64,000 bases of DNA from Alteromonas lipotrueae (GCF_019249215.1 NZ_JAESDI010000018.1:1-64000), one strand, 5' to 3'. Shown: positions 7,960-14,695, counted from the stretch's first letter. Notes: generated by a model from the letters alone, not told the origin. A program made the numbers and translations.

Positions 7960-8364
7960 ATGCACAGCTCATTGTCACTTTCACAATATGTTAAGAAACG
8001 AAATGGCGTTCCTCTGGGTGCAAGTCACTCCTTGAGAAATATGCTTTCTCGTTCTTTCGGTGCCAAATCTTTTCCCGTATTTTGGCACTATTGGAACCCT
8101 ATATGGGGCTATTATTTATCTCGTAATGTCATGCGACCGCTAGCCACTTTTTTACCCATTCCCATAGCGACTCTCATCACATTCTTAGTCAGTGGCGCAC
8201 TTCACGATGTGGCAGTATCAATTGTAAAGTGGAAAACCGTTGTATTTTTTACGCCGTGGTTTGGATTAATGGGATTAATGGTTATATTTTCAAAGAGCGC
8301 AGGAATAACATACGGTAATTTTGCTTGGCCTGTTCAGGCATCAATCAATACATCTTCTCGCTAG
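7960..8364 (+). CDS. Mini-protein resembling the MBOAT O-acyltransferase core
   Basis: 134 aa membrane protein. It contains FPVFWHYWNPIWGYYLSR (about 38-55) followed by hydrophobic segments and TFLVSGALHD (about 74-83). In MBOAT acyltransferases a conserved Asn in a W-N-P/W-x-x-W context and a conserved His in an S-G-x-x-H context form the active site, roughly 30-36 residues apart; here Asn46 and His82 are 36 apart. Whole MBOATs have 300-500 residues, so this is either a fragment made stable as a cassette or a minimal relative. Three hydrophobic stretches. Activity is unproven. Confidence 0.6.
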   Translation: MHSSLSLSQYVKKRNGVPLGASHSLRNMLSRSFGAKSFPVFWHYWNPIWGYYLSRNVMRPLATFLPIPIATLITFLVSGALHDVAVSIVKWKTVVFFTPWFGLMGLMVIFSKSAGITYGNFAWPVQASINTSSR

Positions 8365-8393
8365 GGGCAACGTACTTCGTGGAGAGCATGTAT

Positions 8394-8470
8394 GCCTAAC
8401 AAGCGCATAAACACTCGCTTCGCTTGTTATTTTAGCCCATGTATTTGTGCCCCAAAGTTGGGTGTTAGGT
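8394..8470 (+). other. attC site 13, defective
   Basis: Left core GCCTAAC and right core GTTAGGT are intact, but the right arm AGCCCATGTATTTGTGCCCC (as in attC 1) has no matching left arm: the segment between TCGCTT and TTTTAGCC is missing. The extrusion needed for recombination should be impaired. Confidence 0.75.
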
Positions 8471-8501
8471 ACTTTTGAGTAAAAATTAGCCCATCCAACA
8501 C

Positions 8502-8524
8502 TTTAACGCTATAATGTTTTAACG
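8502..8524 (+). promoter_or_regulatory. Probable promoter/operator of the toxin-antitoxin cassette
   Basis: A perfect TATAAT (8510-8515) is bracketed by two direct copies of TTTAACG (8502-8508, 8518-8524). Ribbon-helix-helix antitoxins typically bind short repeats over their own -10 region, so these are candidate operator half-sites. No good -35 is seen. Confidence 0.6.
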
Positions 8525-8545
8525 TTACTTAAGTGGGACTTATTC

Positions 8546-8779
8546 ATGAGTACTTTATCAAAACGATCAACCGTCTATTTCGAGCCAGCAATTCATAATG
8601 CTCTGAAACTGCGGGCTGCAACATCAGATACCTCAATATCAGAATTGATTGATGAAGCAGTGAGACTTCTTATGAAAGAAGATCAAGAAGACTTGGCTGC
8701 GGTAAGACTACGGGCCAAAGAGCCCGAAATTTCCTATGAGGACTTGCTAAACAGTTTGGAAGCTGATGGAAAAATATAG
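8546..8779 (+). CDS. Ribbon-helix-helix antitoxin
   Basis: 77 aa. The N-terminus KRSTVYFEPAIHNALKLRA followed by SISELIDEAVRLLM is a standard CopG/RHH DNA-binding module: a beta strand then two helices. The acidic C-terminal tail (EPEISYEDLLNSLEADG) is the expected toxin-neutralising segment. It overlaps the downstream toxin by 14 bases, implying translational coupling, and has its own promoter-like sequence at 8502-8524. It should repress its own operon and bind the RelE-like partner. Toxin-antitoxin cassettes with private promoters are well known in chromosomal integrons. Confidence 0.9.
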   Translation: MSTLSKRSTVYFEPAIHNALKLRAATSDTSISELIDEAVRLLMKEDQEDLAAVRLRAKEPEISYEDLLNSLEADGKI

Positions 8780-9029
8780 CGTCACTTTCAAGAAATCAGT
8801 AGCAAAAGATTTTATGGCAATTCCCAAATCGGACGTTAAGAAGATCCTCGCCAAAATTGACTTATTAGCTGAAAACCCTCGAAGAGATGGAGCAATTAAG
8901 CTTAGTGGACAAGACTTGTATCGTATCCGGCAAGGCCTTTATAGAATCATTTATGAAATCCGAGAAAACGAGCTTGTGGTACAGGTGATAAAAGTCGGGC
9001 ATCGCTCTGATGTTTATAAACGTACCTAA
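8766..9029 (+). CDS. RelE/ParE-superfamily toxin
   Basis: 87 aa. The pattern KKSVAKDFMAIPKSDVKKILAKI, then LSGQDLYRIRQGLYRIIYEI and VIKVGHRSDVYKR is that of RelE-type toxins; the Arg pair in the central strand and the C-terminal H-R-x-x-x-Y correspond to the ribosome-dependent mRNA-cleavage residues of RelE proteins. Function is therefore likely inhibition of translation when free of antitoxin, though ParE-like gyrase targeting is not excluded. The last codon and stop are contributed by the attC core ACCTAAC. The ORF on the opposite strand (8865-9203) is a shadow. Confidence 0.9.
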   Translation: MEKYSVTFKKSVAKDFMAIPKSDVKKILAKIDLLAENPRRDGAIKLSGQDLYRIRQGLYRIIYEIRENELVVQVIKVGHRSDVYKRT

Positions 9030-9093
9030 CAACTCAATAAACACACTCACTACGTTCGCCTTCTCAGGGCGACGTTTATTGCTGGCGTTATAT
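9024..9093 (+). other. attC recombination site 14 (short)
   Basis: Left core ACCTAAC, right core GTTATAT; 70 bp. The arms CAATAAAC and GTTTATTG are perfectly complementary, enclosing a GTTCGCC/GGCGAC inner stem. Different class from sites 1-11. Confidence 0.8.
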
Positions 9094-9107
9094 TCAAGGA
9101 GTTTAAA

Positions 9108-9926
9108 ATGAGCGACTGGAGCCTCCCGTACACCTTTCAATATAACGGGCGGGAAGTAAAGTACGGAATTAAAGGTGAGGGAGAGCCTATAATTTTGGTA
9201 CACGGCACGCCGTGGTCGTCTTTCAACTTAAGGCATTTGATTGATGACTTAGCCTGTCATTATAAGGTTTACTACTTTGATCTACTTGGATATGGAGAAT
9301 CGGATAAAAGTGAAGCCGATGTTTCTCTTGGAATACAAAATAAATTATTGAATGCTTTAGTTAAACATTGGGAATTGGAGTCGCCTTTTATTGTCGGTCA
9401 TGACTTCGGTGGTACGACAGTGTTGAGAAATCACATTTTAGATAAAGGTAGCTATAGAAAGATTGTTGTCATTGATCCTGTCGCATTATCTCCTTGGGGA
9501 TCACCATTCTTTAAGCATATCGAAAAACATGAAAGCGCTTTTTCTGGGCTACCAGATTATATTCATTCAGCAATAGTCGAAGCGTATATACAAACAGCTG
9601 CACACCAAAATCTTGCACAAGAAACAATTGATGGAATATTAACGCCATGGAGTGGTGAGCAGGGAAAGCAAGCTTTTTATCGACAGATTGCTCAAGCCGA
9701 TTCAGTTTTTACTGATGAATTTCAAGATAAGTTTAACGAGGTAAACGCACCTGTTCTCATATTGTGGGGGGAAGAGGATGAGTGGATACCTTGCGAACAA
9801 GCTTATGCACTTCAAAGTAAAATAAAGGGTTCCAAGCTTGTGACCGTGCCAGATACGGGGCATCTTGTGATTGAAGAGGCTCCTGCTTTGCTATCTGCTG
9901 AGATTAGAGCGTTCTTCGAGAGTTGA
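9108..9926 (+). CDS. Alpha/beta hydrolase with Asp nucleophile (haloalkane dehalogenase / epoxide hydrolase type)
   Basis: 272 aa. HGTPWSS near residue 33 is the oxyanion-hole motif of the dehalogenase/epoxide hydrolase branch. The nucleophile elbow is GHDFGG near 97-102 with Asp in place of Ser; the acid is probably in WGEEDEW near 225 and the His in DTGHLV near 250. Asp nucleophile plus HGTP separates this group from esterases, but dehalogenase and epoxide hydrolase cannot be distinguished here. AAGGAG precedes ATG 9108. Cytoplasmic, no signal peptide. It is followed directly by a short attC. Confidence 0.85.
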   Translation: MSDWSLPYTFQYNGREVKYGIKGEGEPIILVHGTPWSSFNLRHLIDDLACHYKVYYFDLLGYGESDKSEADVSLGIQNKLLNALVKHWELESPFIVGHDFGGTTVLRNHILDKGSYRKIVVIDPVALSPWGSPFFKHIEKHESAFSGLPDYIHSAIVEAYIQTAAHQNLAQETIDGILTPWSGEQGKQAFYRQIAQADSVFTDEFQDKFNEVNAPVLILWGEEDEWIPCEQAYALQSKIKGSKLVTVPDTGHLVIEEAPALLSAEIRAFFES

Positions 9927-9987
9927 ATTTAACAAACGCGTCAATTAGGACGCTCCCAAGCTTGCGCCGTTTATGGCGACGTTAGCA
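9927..9987 (+). other. attC site 15, short or degenerate
   Basis: Left core ATTTAAC begins right after the TGA of the hydrolase; the right end CGACGTTAGCA departs from GTTRRRY. Only 61 bp, with weak arms. Its right end matches that of attC 5 (TTATGGCGACGTTAG). Confidence 0.6.
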
Positions 9988-10002
9988 CTTCAGGTAGAAA
10001 AC

Positions 10003-10347
10003 ATGGACTTCGACAAGCTTACCGATGAACAAATACTAAATATAGCAAATCCATTAATGGACAACCTCATGGAGGGCTCTACCGAAAGGAATCATCAAAA
10101 GCATACTCGCGACTTTACTGATCGCCTTAAAGCAATAGTCACCGAAGACAATCTTCTGGAACAATGGAAGAAAAATAAGATAGGCGAATTTTCGAAAAGG
10201 GAATTTCTATCAATTATCCACAAAAGCGACTCTATATTTATATTATGGAAACAGTGGTTTACTAATAGCCATGAAGAATTTTTAGCTGAAATATGCATCA
10301 TCAAACAAGCTGGTAAGCTTTTAGTAGACCATGTTTGGATAAGGTAA
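10003..10347 (+). CDS. Small integron-cassette protein, possibly Hfx_Cass5-like
   Basis: 114 aa from ATG 10003 (AGG about nine bases upstream); the in-frame ATG at 9973 lies within attC. The pattern ANPLMDNLMEGSTERNH followed by RDFTDRLKAIVT and a C-terminal LLVDHVWIR recalls the structurally solved cassette protein family Hfx_Cass5 as I remember it; this is from memory and should be treated as tentative. The protein is helical at the N-terminus with C-terminal strands, a layout like SnoaL/NTF2 folds. No enzymatic residues can be assigned. Function unknown. Confidence 0.6.
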   Translation: MDFDKLTDEQILNIANPLMDNLMEGSTERNHQKHTRDFTDRLKAIVTEDNLLEQWKKNKIGEFSKREFLSIIHKSDSIFILWKQWFTNSHEEFLAEICIIKQAGKLLVDHVWIR

Positions 10348-10420
10348 CGTGCTACAAAACGCTCAAGCCTCTTCCTTCGGTCGCTGGGACGCCTATACGC
10401 AATACGGCTTAGCGTTATAT
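10342..10420 (+). other. attC site 16, truncated
   Basis: The left half is recognisable (AACGCTCAAG...TTCGGTCGCTGGGACGCCTATACGCAATACGGCTT) but the sequence jumps straight to AGCGTTATAT, so the complementary right arm is lost. The left core is also altered. Probably dead. Confidence 0.65.
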
Positions 10421-10435
10421 GCGCATGGAAGATTA

Positions 10436-10906
10436 ATGAGATTTATTGTTGTTTTAATTTTTGCTTGTTTTATGTCTGGATGCGCCAGCGGTTATTTGGA
10501 TCTGTACGGTCAAGATGGCAAAAAGGTAGATGAATGTACCGCGGGTTTCGATTGGCATCCTATTGGTGTCAAACATTCCGTAGATTGGGTGCTTAATTAT
10601 TGCTACGAATTAGCTATGTTGGAAGGCAATATTGTAAAGAGCGTATCCAATTCGTCTGTCATAGAAAAGGACTACACATATCCTACTCAACCATCGGGAA
10701 TGCCTTGGAACAAAAAGCGTGCATGGTTATCATTCTGGTCAGATGAAATAGATAAGAAGCAATATGGTTATATCGTTGCGGACCTAGAAAATGAGTACCA
10801 CCTTGAAACAACACGAATAGAAGCGCAGTTTCTATCTGGTGAAATAACAGAAAACCAATACAAAGCTCTTGTAGAAAAAGCAAAATATGCGTTTTATGGC
10901 AAGTAG
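10436..10906 (+). CDS. Putative lipoprotein (cassette 17)
   Basis: 156 aa from ATG 10436, with GGAAG just upstream; the longer frame from GTG 10349 runs through attC remnants. Lipoprotein signal MRFIVVLIFACFMSGC (Cys at 16). The mature part has C-GFDWHPIG, an AWLSFWSDEIDKKQYG stretch and a helical C-terminus (FLSGEITENQYKALVEKAKYAFYG) that resembles a SHOCT-like short oligomerisation helix. No family is identified with confidence. It is flanked on both sides by damaged attC sites, so the gene is probably locked in place. Confidence 0.62.
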   Translation: MRFIVVLIFACFMSGCASGYLDLYGQDGKKVDECTAGFDWHPIGVKHSVDWVLNYCYELAMLEGNIVKSVSNSSVIEKDYTYPTQPSGMPWNKKRAWLSFWSDEIDKKQYGYIVADLENEYHLETTRIEAQFLSGEITENQYKALVEKAKYAFYGK

Positions 10907-10909
10907 GGC

Positions 10910-11030
10910 ATATAACAAAACGCTTAACATATTCACAATTCGGTCACTGGGACACGAATACATTAACTCCCTTCGCTTCGCAACGAATTTTAATCTACGG
11001 TACTTTTGCCTGTTATGCTGGGTGTCATGT
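10910..11030 (+). other. attC site 17, degenerate, end of array
   Basis: Left core ATATAAC; the arms around GGGACACGAATAC and GTACTTTTGCC no longer pair well; right core is GTCATGT, where the invariant second T of GTT is C. I see no clear attC beyond this point, so this marks the distal end of the array. Confidence 0.65.
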
Positions 11031-11150
11031 GCTTAAAGGAATTCTTTGTGGTGGAATTACATCTATATCTGTTTTTCTGCGTTGCGTTAAACAATGGAAG
11101 TTGCAAGTTAAGCATAACATGCACCTGCATTCATGCTCGCTGAGGTAATT

Positions 11151-11402
11151 ATGAGTTTTGAAAAACCAACAATTTGGGGGAATGGTTCATACAAGCCTTC
11201 GGCTAAGTGTCCTAAATGCGCGTTGATAATGCATCTCAACAACCAATGCCCACACTGCCATCATTGGTTAACCGAATTTGAAAAGGGGAAGCAGCAGTAT
11301 TTTTGGAAACAACAAAAGAAATCTTCAATTCTAAAAGGTATTGTACTATTTCCTGTATTTCTCTTATTGTTGTACGTAGTTTTTACGTTATTTCTATACT
11401 GA
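11151..11402 (+). CDS. Small zinc-ribbon membrane protein
   Basis: 83 aa from ATG 11151 (GAGG eight bases upstream; a longer ATG at 11133 is less likely). Four cysteines as CPKC (about 19-22) and CPHC (about 33-36) form a predicted zinc ribbon, followed by a charged helix and a C-terminal transmembrane segment (ILKGIVLFPVFLLLLYVVF). The layout is a cytoplasmic zinc ribbon anchored by its tail. It lies just beyond the last attC remnant and 35 bases before another small membrane protein, so the two may be one transcription unit. Function unknown. Confidence 0.6.
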   Translation: MSFEKPTIWGNGSYKPSAKCPKCALIMHLNNQCPHCHHWLTEFEKGKQQYFWKQQKKSSILKGIVLFPVFLLLLYVVFTLFLY

Positions 11403-11437
11403 GATAACTATTTTGCATATTCACACAAGGATGCTTC

Positions 11438-11650
11438 ATGAATATTAATGTAAGTTTCATTTATATCGTTTTAATAGTTTTCGCCATCGCACCAACAATC
11501 CTGTCTGTTTTTCTAGCTCGAAAACAAAAGCGCTCAATGTGGATTGCGGGTCTGGTCACTTTTTTTCTTGGCCTGTTCACATGGATAGGTAGTTGGATTT
11601 ATCTTGGTGTTATGAATCTCATGCCTCCCAAACATGCAGCTAGTGAGTAG
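11438..11650 (+). CDS. Small two-helix membrane protein
   Basis: 70 aa with two hydrophobic segments: IYIVLIVFAIAPTILSVFLA (about 8-27) and IAGLVTFFLGLFTWIGSWIYLGV (about 36-58) separated by a basic turn (RKQKRS), giving a hairpin with the loop inside. Superinfection-immunity or similar tiny membrane families (GXXXW helices) look alike, but I cannot assign one. AAGGA precedes ATG 11438 at a suitable distance. Follows the zinc-ribbon membrane gene. Confidence 0.6.
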   Translation: MNINVSFIYIVLIVFAIAPTILSVFLARKQKRSMWIAGLVTFFLGLFTWIGSWIYLGVMNLMPPKHAASE

Positions 11651-11799
11651 CCGTATAGCATCGCGCTCAACGCTTTACATGACCACATGAGCAAACCATT
11701 TGAGCACACGTCAATACGCCTTACACTTCGGCGTCTATCGGGCTAAAAAAGAGTGATAATTTTGCTTAGGTGAGTTATTGAAATATAGAAAGGATTAGA

Positions 11800-12288
11800 A
11801 TGGTTACCCTGAGAGACTTCAATCAAAACGATATTGATAGGTTAGTGCACATCTTAAATGATGAGGCGGTCACCAAGTTTCTTTCTACTAAAATCCCTAA
11901 TCCTTATACAAAGGAGGATGCGGCTTGGTGGGTTAATGAGGGCAGTCAATCTGGCATCATTAAAGCCATTTCTTACGACGATGTTTTAGTTGGTTGCATT
12001 GGCGTTAATCGAGGGCAGTTTGAATACGAGCGTTCTGGTGAGGTTGGCTATTGGCTTGATAAGCGCTATTGGCGTAAGGGCATAACAGCCGAGGCTATTC
12101 GGCAAATATCAGACTTTGTGTTTACCCATACCAATATCGTGAGACTGTTTGGCGCTGTGTTTGCGGGTAACCACGCCTCTATGCAGTTGCTTTTGAAATC
12201 AGGCTTTAGCGAAGAAGCTATACTGAGAAAAGCCATTTATAAAAATGGACGCTTTTACGACAAGCATCTTTTCGCGAAATTGAACTAG
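11800..12288 (+). CDS. GNAT N-acetyltransferase, RimJ/RimL type
   Basis: 162 aa. N-terminal VTLRDFNQNDIDRLVHIL, an IGVNRG strand near 66, EVGYWLDKRYWRKGITAEAI near 85-104 (the acetyl-CoA loop is RKGITA) and an R-L-x-A-x-V-x-x-N-x-x-S-x-x-L-L-x-x-G-F segment near 118-140 are diagnostic of Acetyltransf_3 proteins related to ribosomal-protein acetyltransferases. Probable acceptors are amino groups of proteins or small molecules. AAAGGA precedes ATG 11800. Stands alone after a 149-base gap. Confidence 0.85.
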   Translation: MVTLRDFNQNDIDRLVHILNDEAVTKFLSTKIPNPYTKEDAAWWVNEGSQSGIIKAISYDDVLVGCIGVNRGQFEYERSGEVGYWLDKRYWRKGITAEAIRQISDFVFTHTNIVRLFGAVFAGNHASMQLLLKSGFSEEAILRKAIYKNGRFYDKHLFAKLN

Positions 12289-12532
12289 ATTTATTACTGA
12301 CTTTTTAACGCTTTGTATAGTTAAAGAGCGCTTCTCAGACAAAACCATAAAAGCTGTAGGGAAATAACACACGTCTTTTAACACATACCTAGCGAACATA
12401 TATCTCAGCCTTCGTTCAAGTAACAATATGATAACAACATGGGCTAATCAGGCGTAGTGATGGTATAAATAGAAGTATTGTCGCTGTGGGCCCTGTGTGC
12501 TCACAAATAACTGAAAAAATTAAGGTACTAGA

Positions 12533-12637
12533 ATGGATTTTTTACTCAATATTTTACTGTCAGTTGGTTTCGTTATTTTTATCATTTTTATCGTCGGACT
12601 GATGGCGGCAAAGAAGCTAAATTCGAAACAAGATTAA
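12533..12637 (+). CDS. Possible 34-residue single-pass membrane protein
   Basis: An ORF of 34 codons from ATG 12533 with AAGG seven bases upstream. It encodes a hydrophobic segment (ILLSVGFVIFIIFIVGLMA) followed by a basic tail AAKKLNSKQD, a positive-inside anchor. It is directly followed by a hairpin. Too short to be certain, but composition and ribosome binding site make it better than chance. The 244 bases between the GNAT gene and this ORF show nothing I can identify. Confidence 0.45.
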   Translation: MDFLLNILLSVGFVIFIIFIVGLMAAKKLNSKQD

Positions 12638-12658
12638 CGGAGGCTCCCTCCCCCGTTA
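12635..12658 (+). terminator. Hairpin between convergent genes
   Basis: TAACGGAGG and CCCCCGTTA form a stem with one mismatch around CTCCCT, beginning at the stop codon of the small ORF. It has no proper T tract, so it is a weak terminator candidate. Confidence 0.35.
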
Positions 12659-12687
12659 TTACTGCTACTTATTGATAGATACCGCAC

Positions 12688-13599
12688 TTAAAAAGGCGCA
12701 AATTTATCTTGCGGTTGAGATGGTACTGTCCACCTTTCACGGGCATCAACATCAACGCTTTTCACACCTTGTGGTGGCATTTGCCCGCGATCCCCATACA
12801 ACCAAAGTACAAAGTTACTTCTTTCGCCACTGGTGATAGGTTGTGCCGCATGCGGTACGTTTCCACGGTGGAGCATAGCGCTACCAGGCGTAAACGTTAA
12901 TGGGTTTACTTTCCCTGCTTTTACATCATAAAAATCGACTGTCGAACCCGTAAATGTTTCACCCGGAACGTTTAGATTAATATTTAACGTTACTGCTGAC
13001 GCGTCGGTATGCGGTCTTATCGAGGTATCGGTATTTGGCTGATAGTGAATAGAAAAGCCAAAGGTTTGTGTGTCGTACCCCATAATTTCCGGAAACAGTA
13101 AACGAGCAATTGGGCGCATGTAAGTGTCTAGCATCATGCGATAAAACGCTTGGAAACTTGGCGCAGCCAAATAGCCTTCTGAACGCTTATCTAGCATGGC
13201 ACCACGACGGTTTAACACAATGCCGTAGGGCGGTCTTAGCGCTATTTCTGCATCCCATACTTTTTCTAAATAGGCGCGTAACTCAACCAAACGTTCAGGG
13301 TCAAAGAATTGGAATTGATACACATCGGGTGATACCTCTTCCAATAGCGCTTTTACCTCTGTTTCTTTTTCAGGATTTTCCCACGCTTGCATGACTGCGC
13401 TGCGTAATTTGGCATCTAGTAAAGCATCATCAAGGGTGAATAGGTTGTCTTTTTCACTGCCTTCCCACTCGCTCCACGCGTTGCTAAGCAACTCGTTATT
13501 TGTACTCCAAAACTGTTGCACAGATGGCGCACGATGAAGCATAGCCTCGCGGCTTGGTAAATCTAAAGCACGTGCTTGCTGTAATTGAGTAAATGTCAT
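12688..13599 (-). CDS. 2OG-Fe(II) oxygenase-like protein
   Basis: 303 aa. The segment HYQPNTDTSIRPHTDASAVTLNINLN (split near residues 180-205) supplies the iron-binding H-x-D; the distal His is in NVPHAAQP near 250 and the 2-oxoglutarate Arg in GERSNFVLWLYG near 258-269. The jelly-roll order of strands fits the Fe(II)/2OG dioxygenase superfamily (prolyl 4-hydroxylase-like group). A helical N-terminal 130 residues precede the catalytic core. The substrate is not deducible. Divergent from an FMN reductase gene. Confidence 0.75.
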   Translation of the reverse strand: MTFTQLQQARALDLPSREAMLHRAPSVQQFWSTNNELLSNAWSEWEGSEKDNLFTLDDALLDAKLRSAVMQAWENPEKETEVKALLEEVSPDVYQFQFFDPERLVELRAYLEKVWDAEIALRPPYGIVLNRRGAMLDKRSEGYLAAPSFQAFYRMMLDTYMRPIARLLFPEIMGYDTQTFGFSIHYQPNTDTSIRPHTDASAVTLNINLNVPGETFTGSTVDFYDVKAGKVNPLTFTPGSAMLHRGNVPHAAQPITSGERSNFVLWLYGDRGQMPPQGVKSVDVDARERWTVPSQPQDKFAPF

Positions 13600-13855
13600 A
13601 ATAAATTATCTCCAATGGCAAAATGGGGGACAGGCGTTGTATTTCAAACCGGGCCCCAAACCTATGCCTATAATCTATTACACCTGATTTAGTTAATAAA
13701 TGCGGCTATTCTGGAAACAGAATTAAGATTTAGAAGATAATCAAAAATGGATATTCACTGCGATGATTTGCGATTTTCGCTTCAGTACCTCAGTATTGTT
13801 TCCACCAGCGGTGTTAGTAAACTACACAGAATAGTTTTGTAAAAGGGGCGTACCA

Positions 13856-14515
13856 ATGAAGTTTCTTATTTTTTTAGGCACGGTACGGGATAGCACACCA
13901 CCTAGACCAGCTCGTCTTGGGGAGCGCGTGGCAAAGGCGGTAATGGCCTGTTTGCAGCTTCGTTACGACGAGCATGACGTAGAATTGATAGACCCATTAG
14001 ATTACCCCTTAGACGCTATCTTTAAGCCCCATTTTGCCTATGCCAAAGGTAAGGCGCCTTCAGAACTAAATGCATTGGCAGAGAAAATTGCCAATTGCGA
14101 TGCTTATGTCATGGTTAGCCCCGAGTACAATCACTCTATGAGCCCTGCCCTTGCTAATTTGCTTAATCACTTCGGTAGCTCGTTATTTGCTTACAAGCCT
14201 AGTGCTATTATCACTTATTCAGCTGGGCAATGGGGTGGTATGCGGGCAGCGGTAGGCATGCGTACTTTTTTGTCTGAGTTGGGCTGCTTACCGGTGTCGG
14301 CTATGATTCATATACCCAAGGCCCAACAAGTATTCGAAGAGAATGGTGAGATGTGTTCAGGGGAAGACCAGTCATCGTGGTTTGACTACTTTTCTCGTAC
14401 TTTGAATCAATTGATGTGGTGGGCAAAAGCAGCCAAGCGCCATGGTGAAGACGTTAACCCTCATGAGGTGATTAAAAACTTTAATACCGCACCGTCAGAA
14501 CGCAATTCGCCCTAA
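13856..14515 (+). CDS. NADPH-dependent FMN reductase family protein
   Basis: 219 aa flavodoxin-like protein. The phosphate-binding loop follows the first strand (FLIFLGTVRDSTPP near 3-16), and the family signature SPEYNHSMSPALANLLNHF lies near 93-111; SAGQWGGMRAAVGMR near 121-135 is also conserved. Members reduce flavins, quinones, azo dyes or chromate with NAD(P)H. GGGG precedes ATG 13856. The gene is divergent from the oxygenase; the 256-base space should hold both promoters. Confidence 0.87.
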   Translation: MKFLIFLGTVRDSTPPRPARLGERVAKAVMACLQLRYDEHDVELIDPLDYPLDAIFKPHFAYAKGKAPSELNALAEKIANCDAYVMVSPEYNHSMSPALANLLNHFGSSLFAYKPSAIITYSAGQWGGMRAAVGMRTFLSELGCLPVSAMIHIPKAQQVFEENGEMCSGEDQSSWFDYFSRTLNQLMWWAKAAKRHGEDVNPHEVIKNFNTAPSERNSP

Positions 14516-14695
14516 GGTAAAGCGCGCAACGCCCCTTAAATTAAAAAAGGCAATCGGGGCTAATTACCCAACCGTTACGTTGACCTGCTTTTAATTTGAT
14601 TTACTGCCTCAAAGTATGGCGAAACCTATCTACATCGCTTTAGCTTTGCTGTATAACAAGCTTCTTCTTACCTTGTCGAGCGCACAGGAAACAAA

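Noticed and set aside
8865..9203. Minus-strand ORF over the toxin gene
   Set aside because: Antisense shadow of the RelE-like toxin, the attC and the start of the hydrolase.
1..11030. CRISPR array
   Set aside because: The repeats are about 60-120 bases, palindromic, separated by genes, and vary in sequence; they are attC sites, not CRISPR repeats.
11651..11799. Possible further attC remnant (CCGTATAGCATCGCGCTCAACGC)
   Set aside because: It resembles a left half of attC, but no right core or complementary arm is present, so I do not call it.
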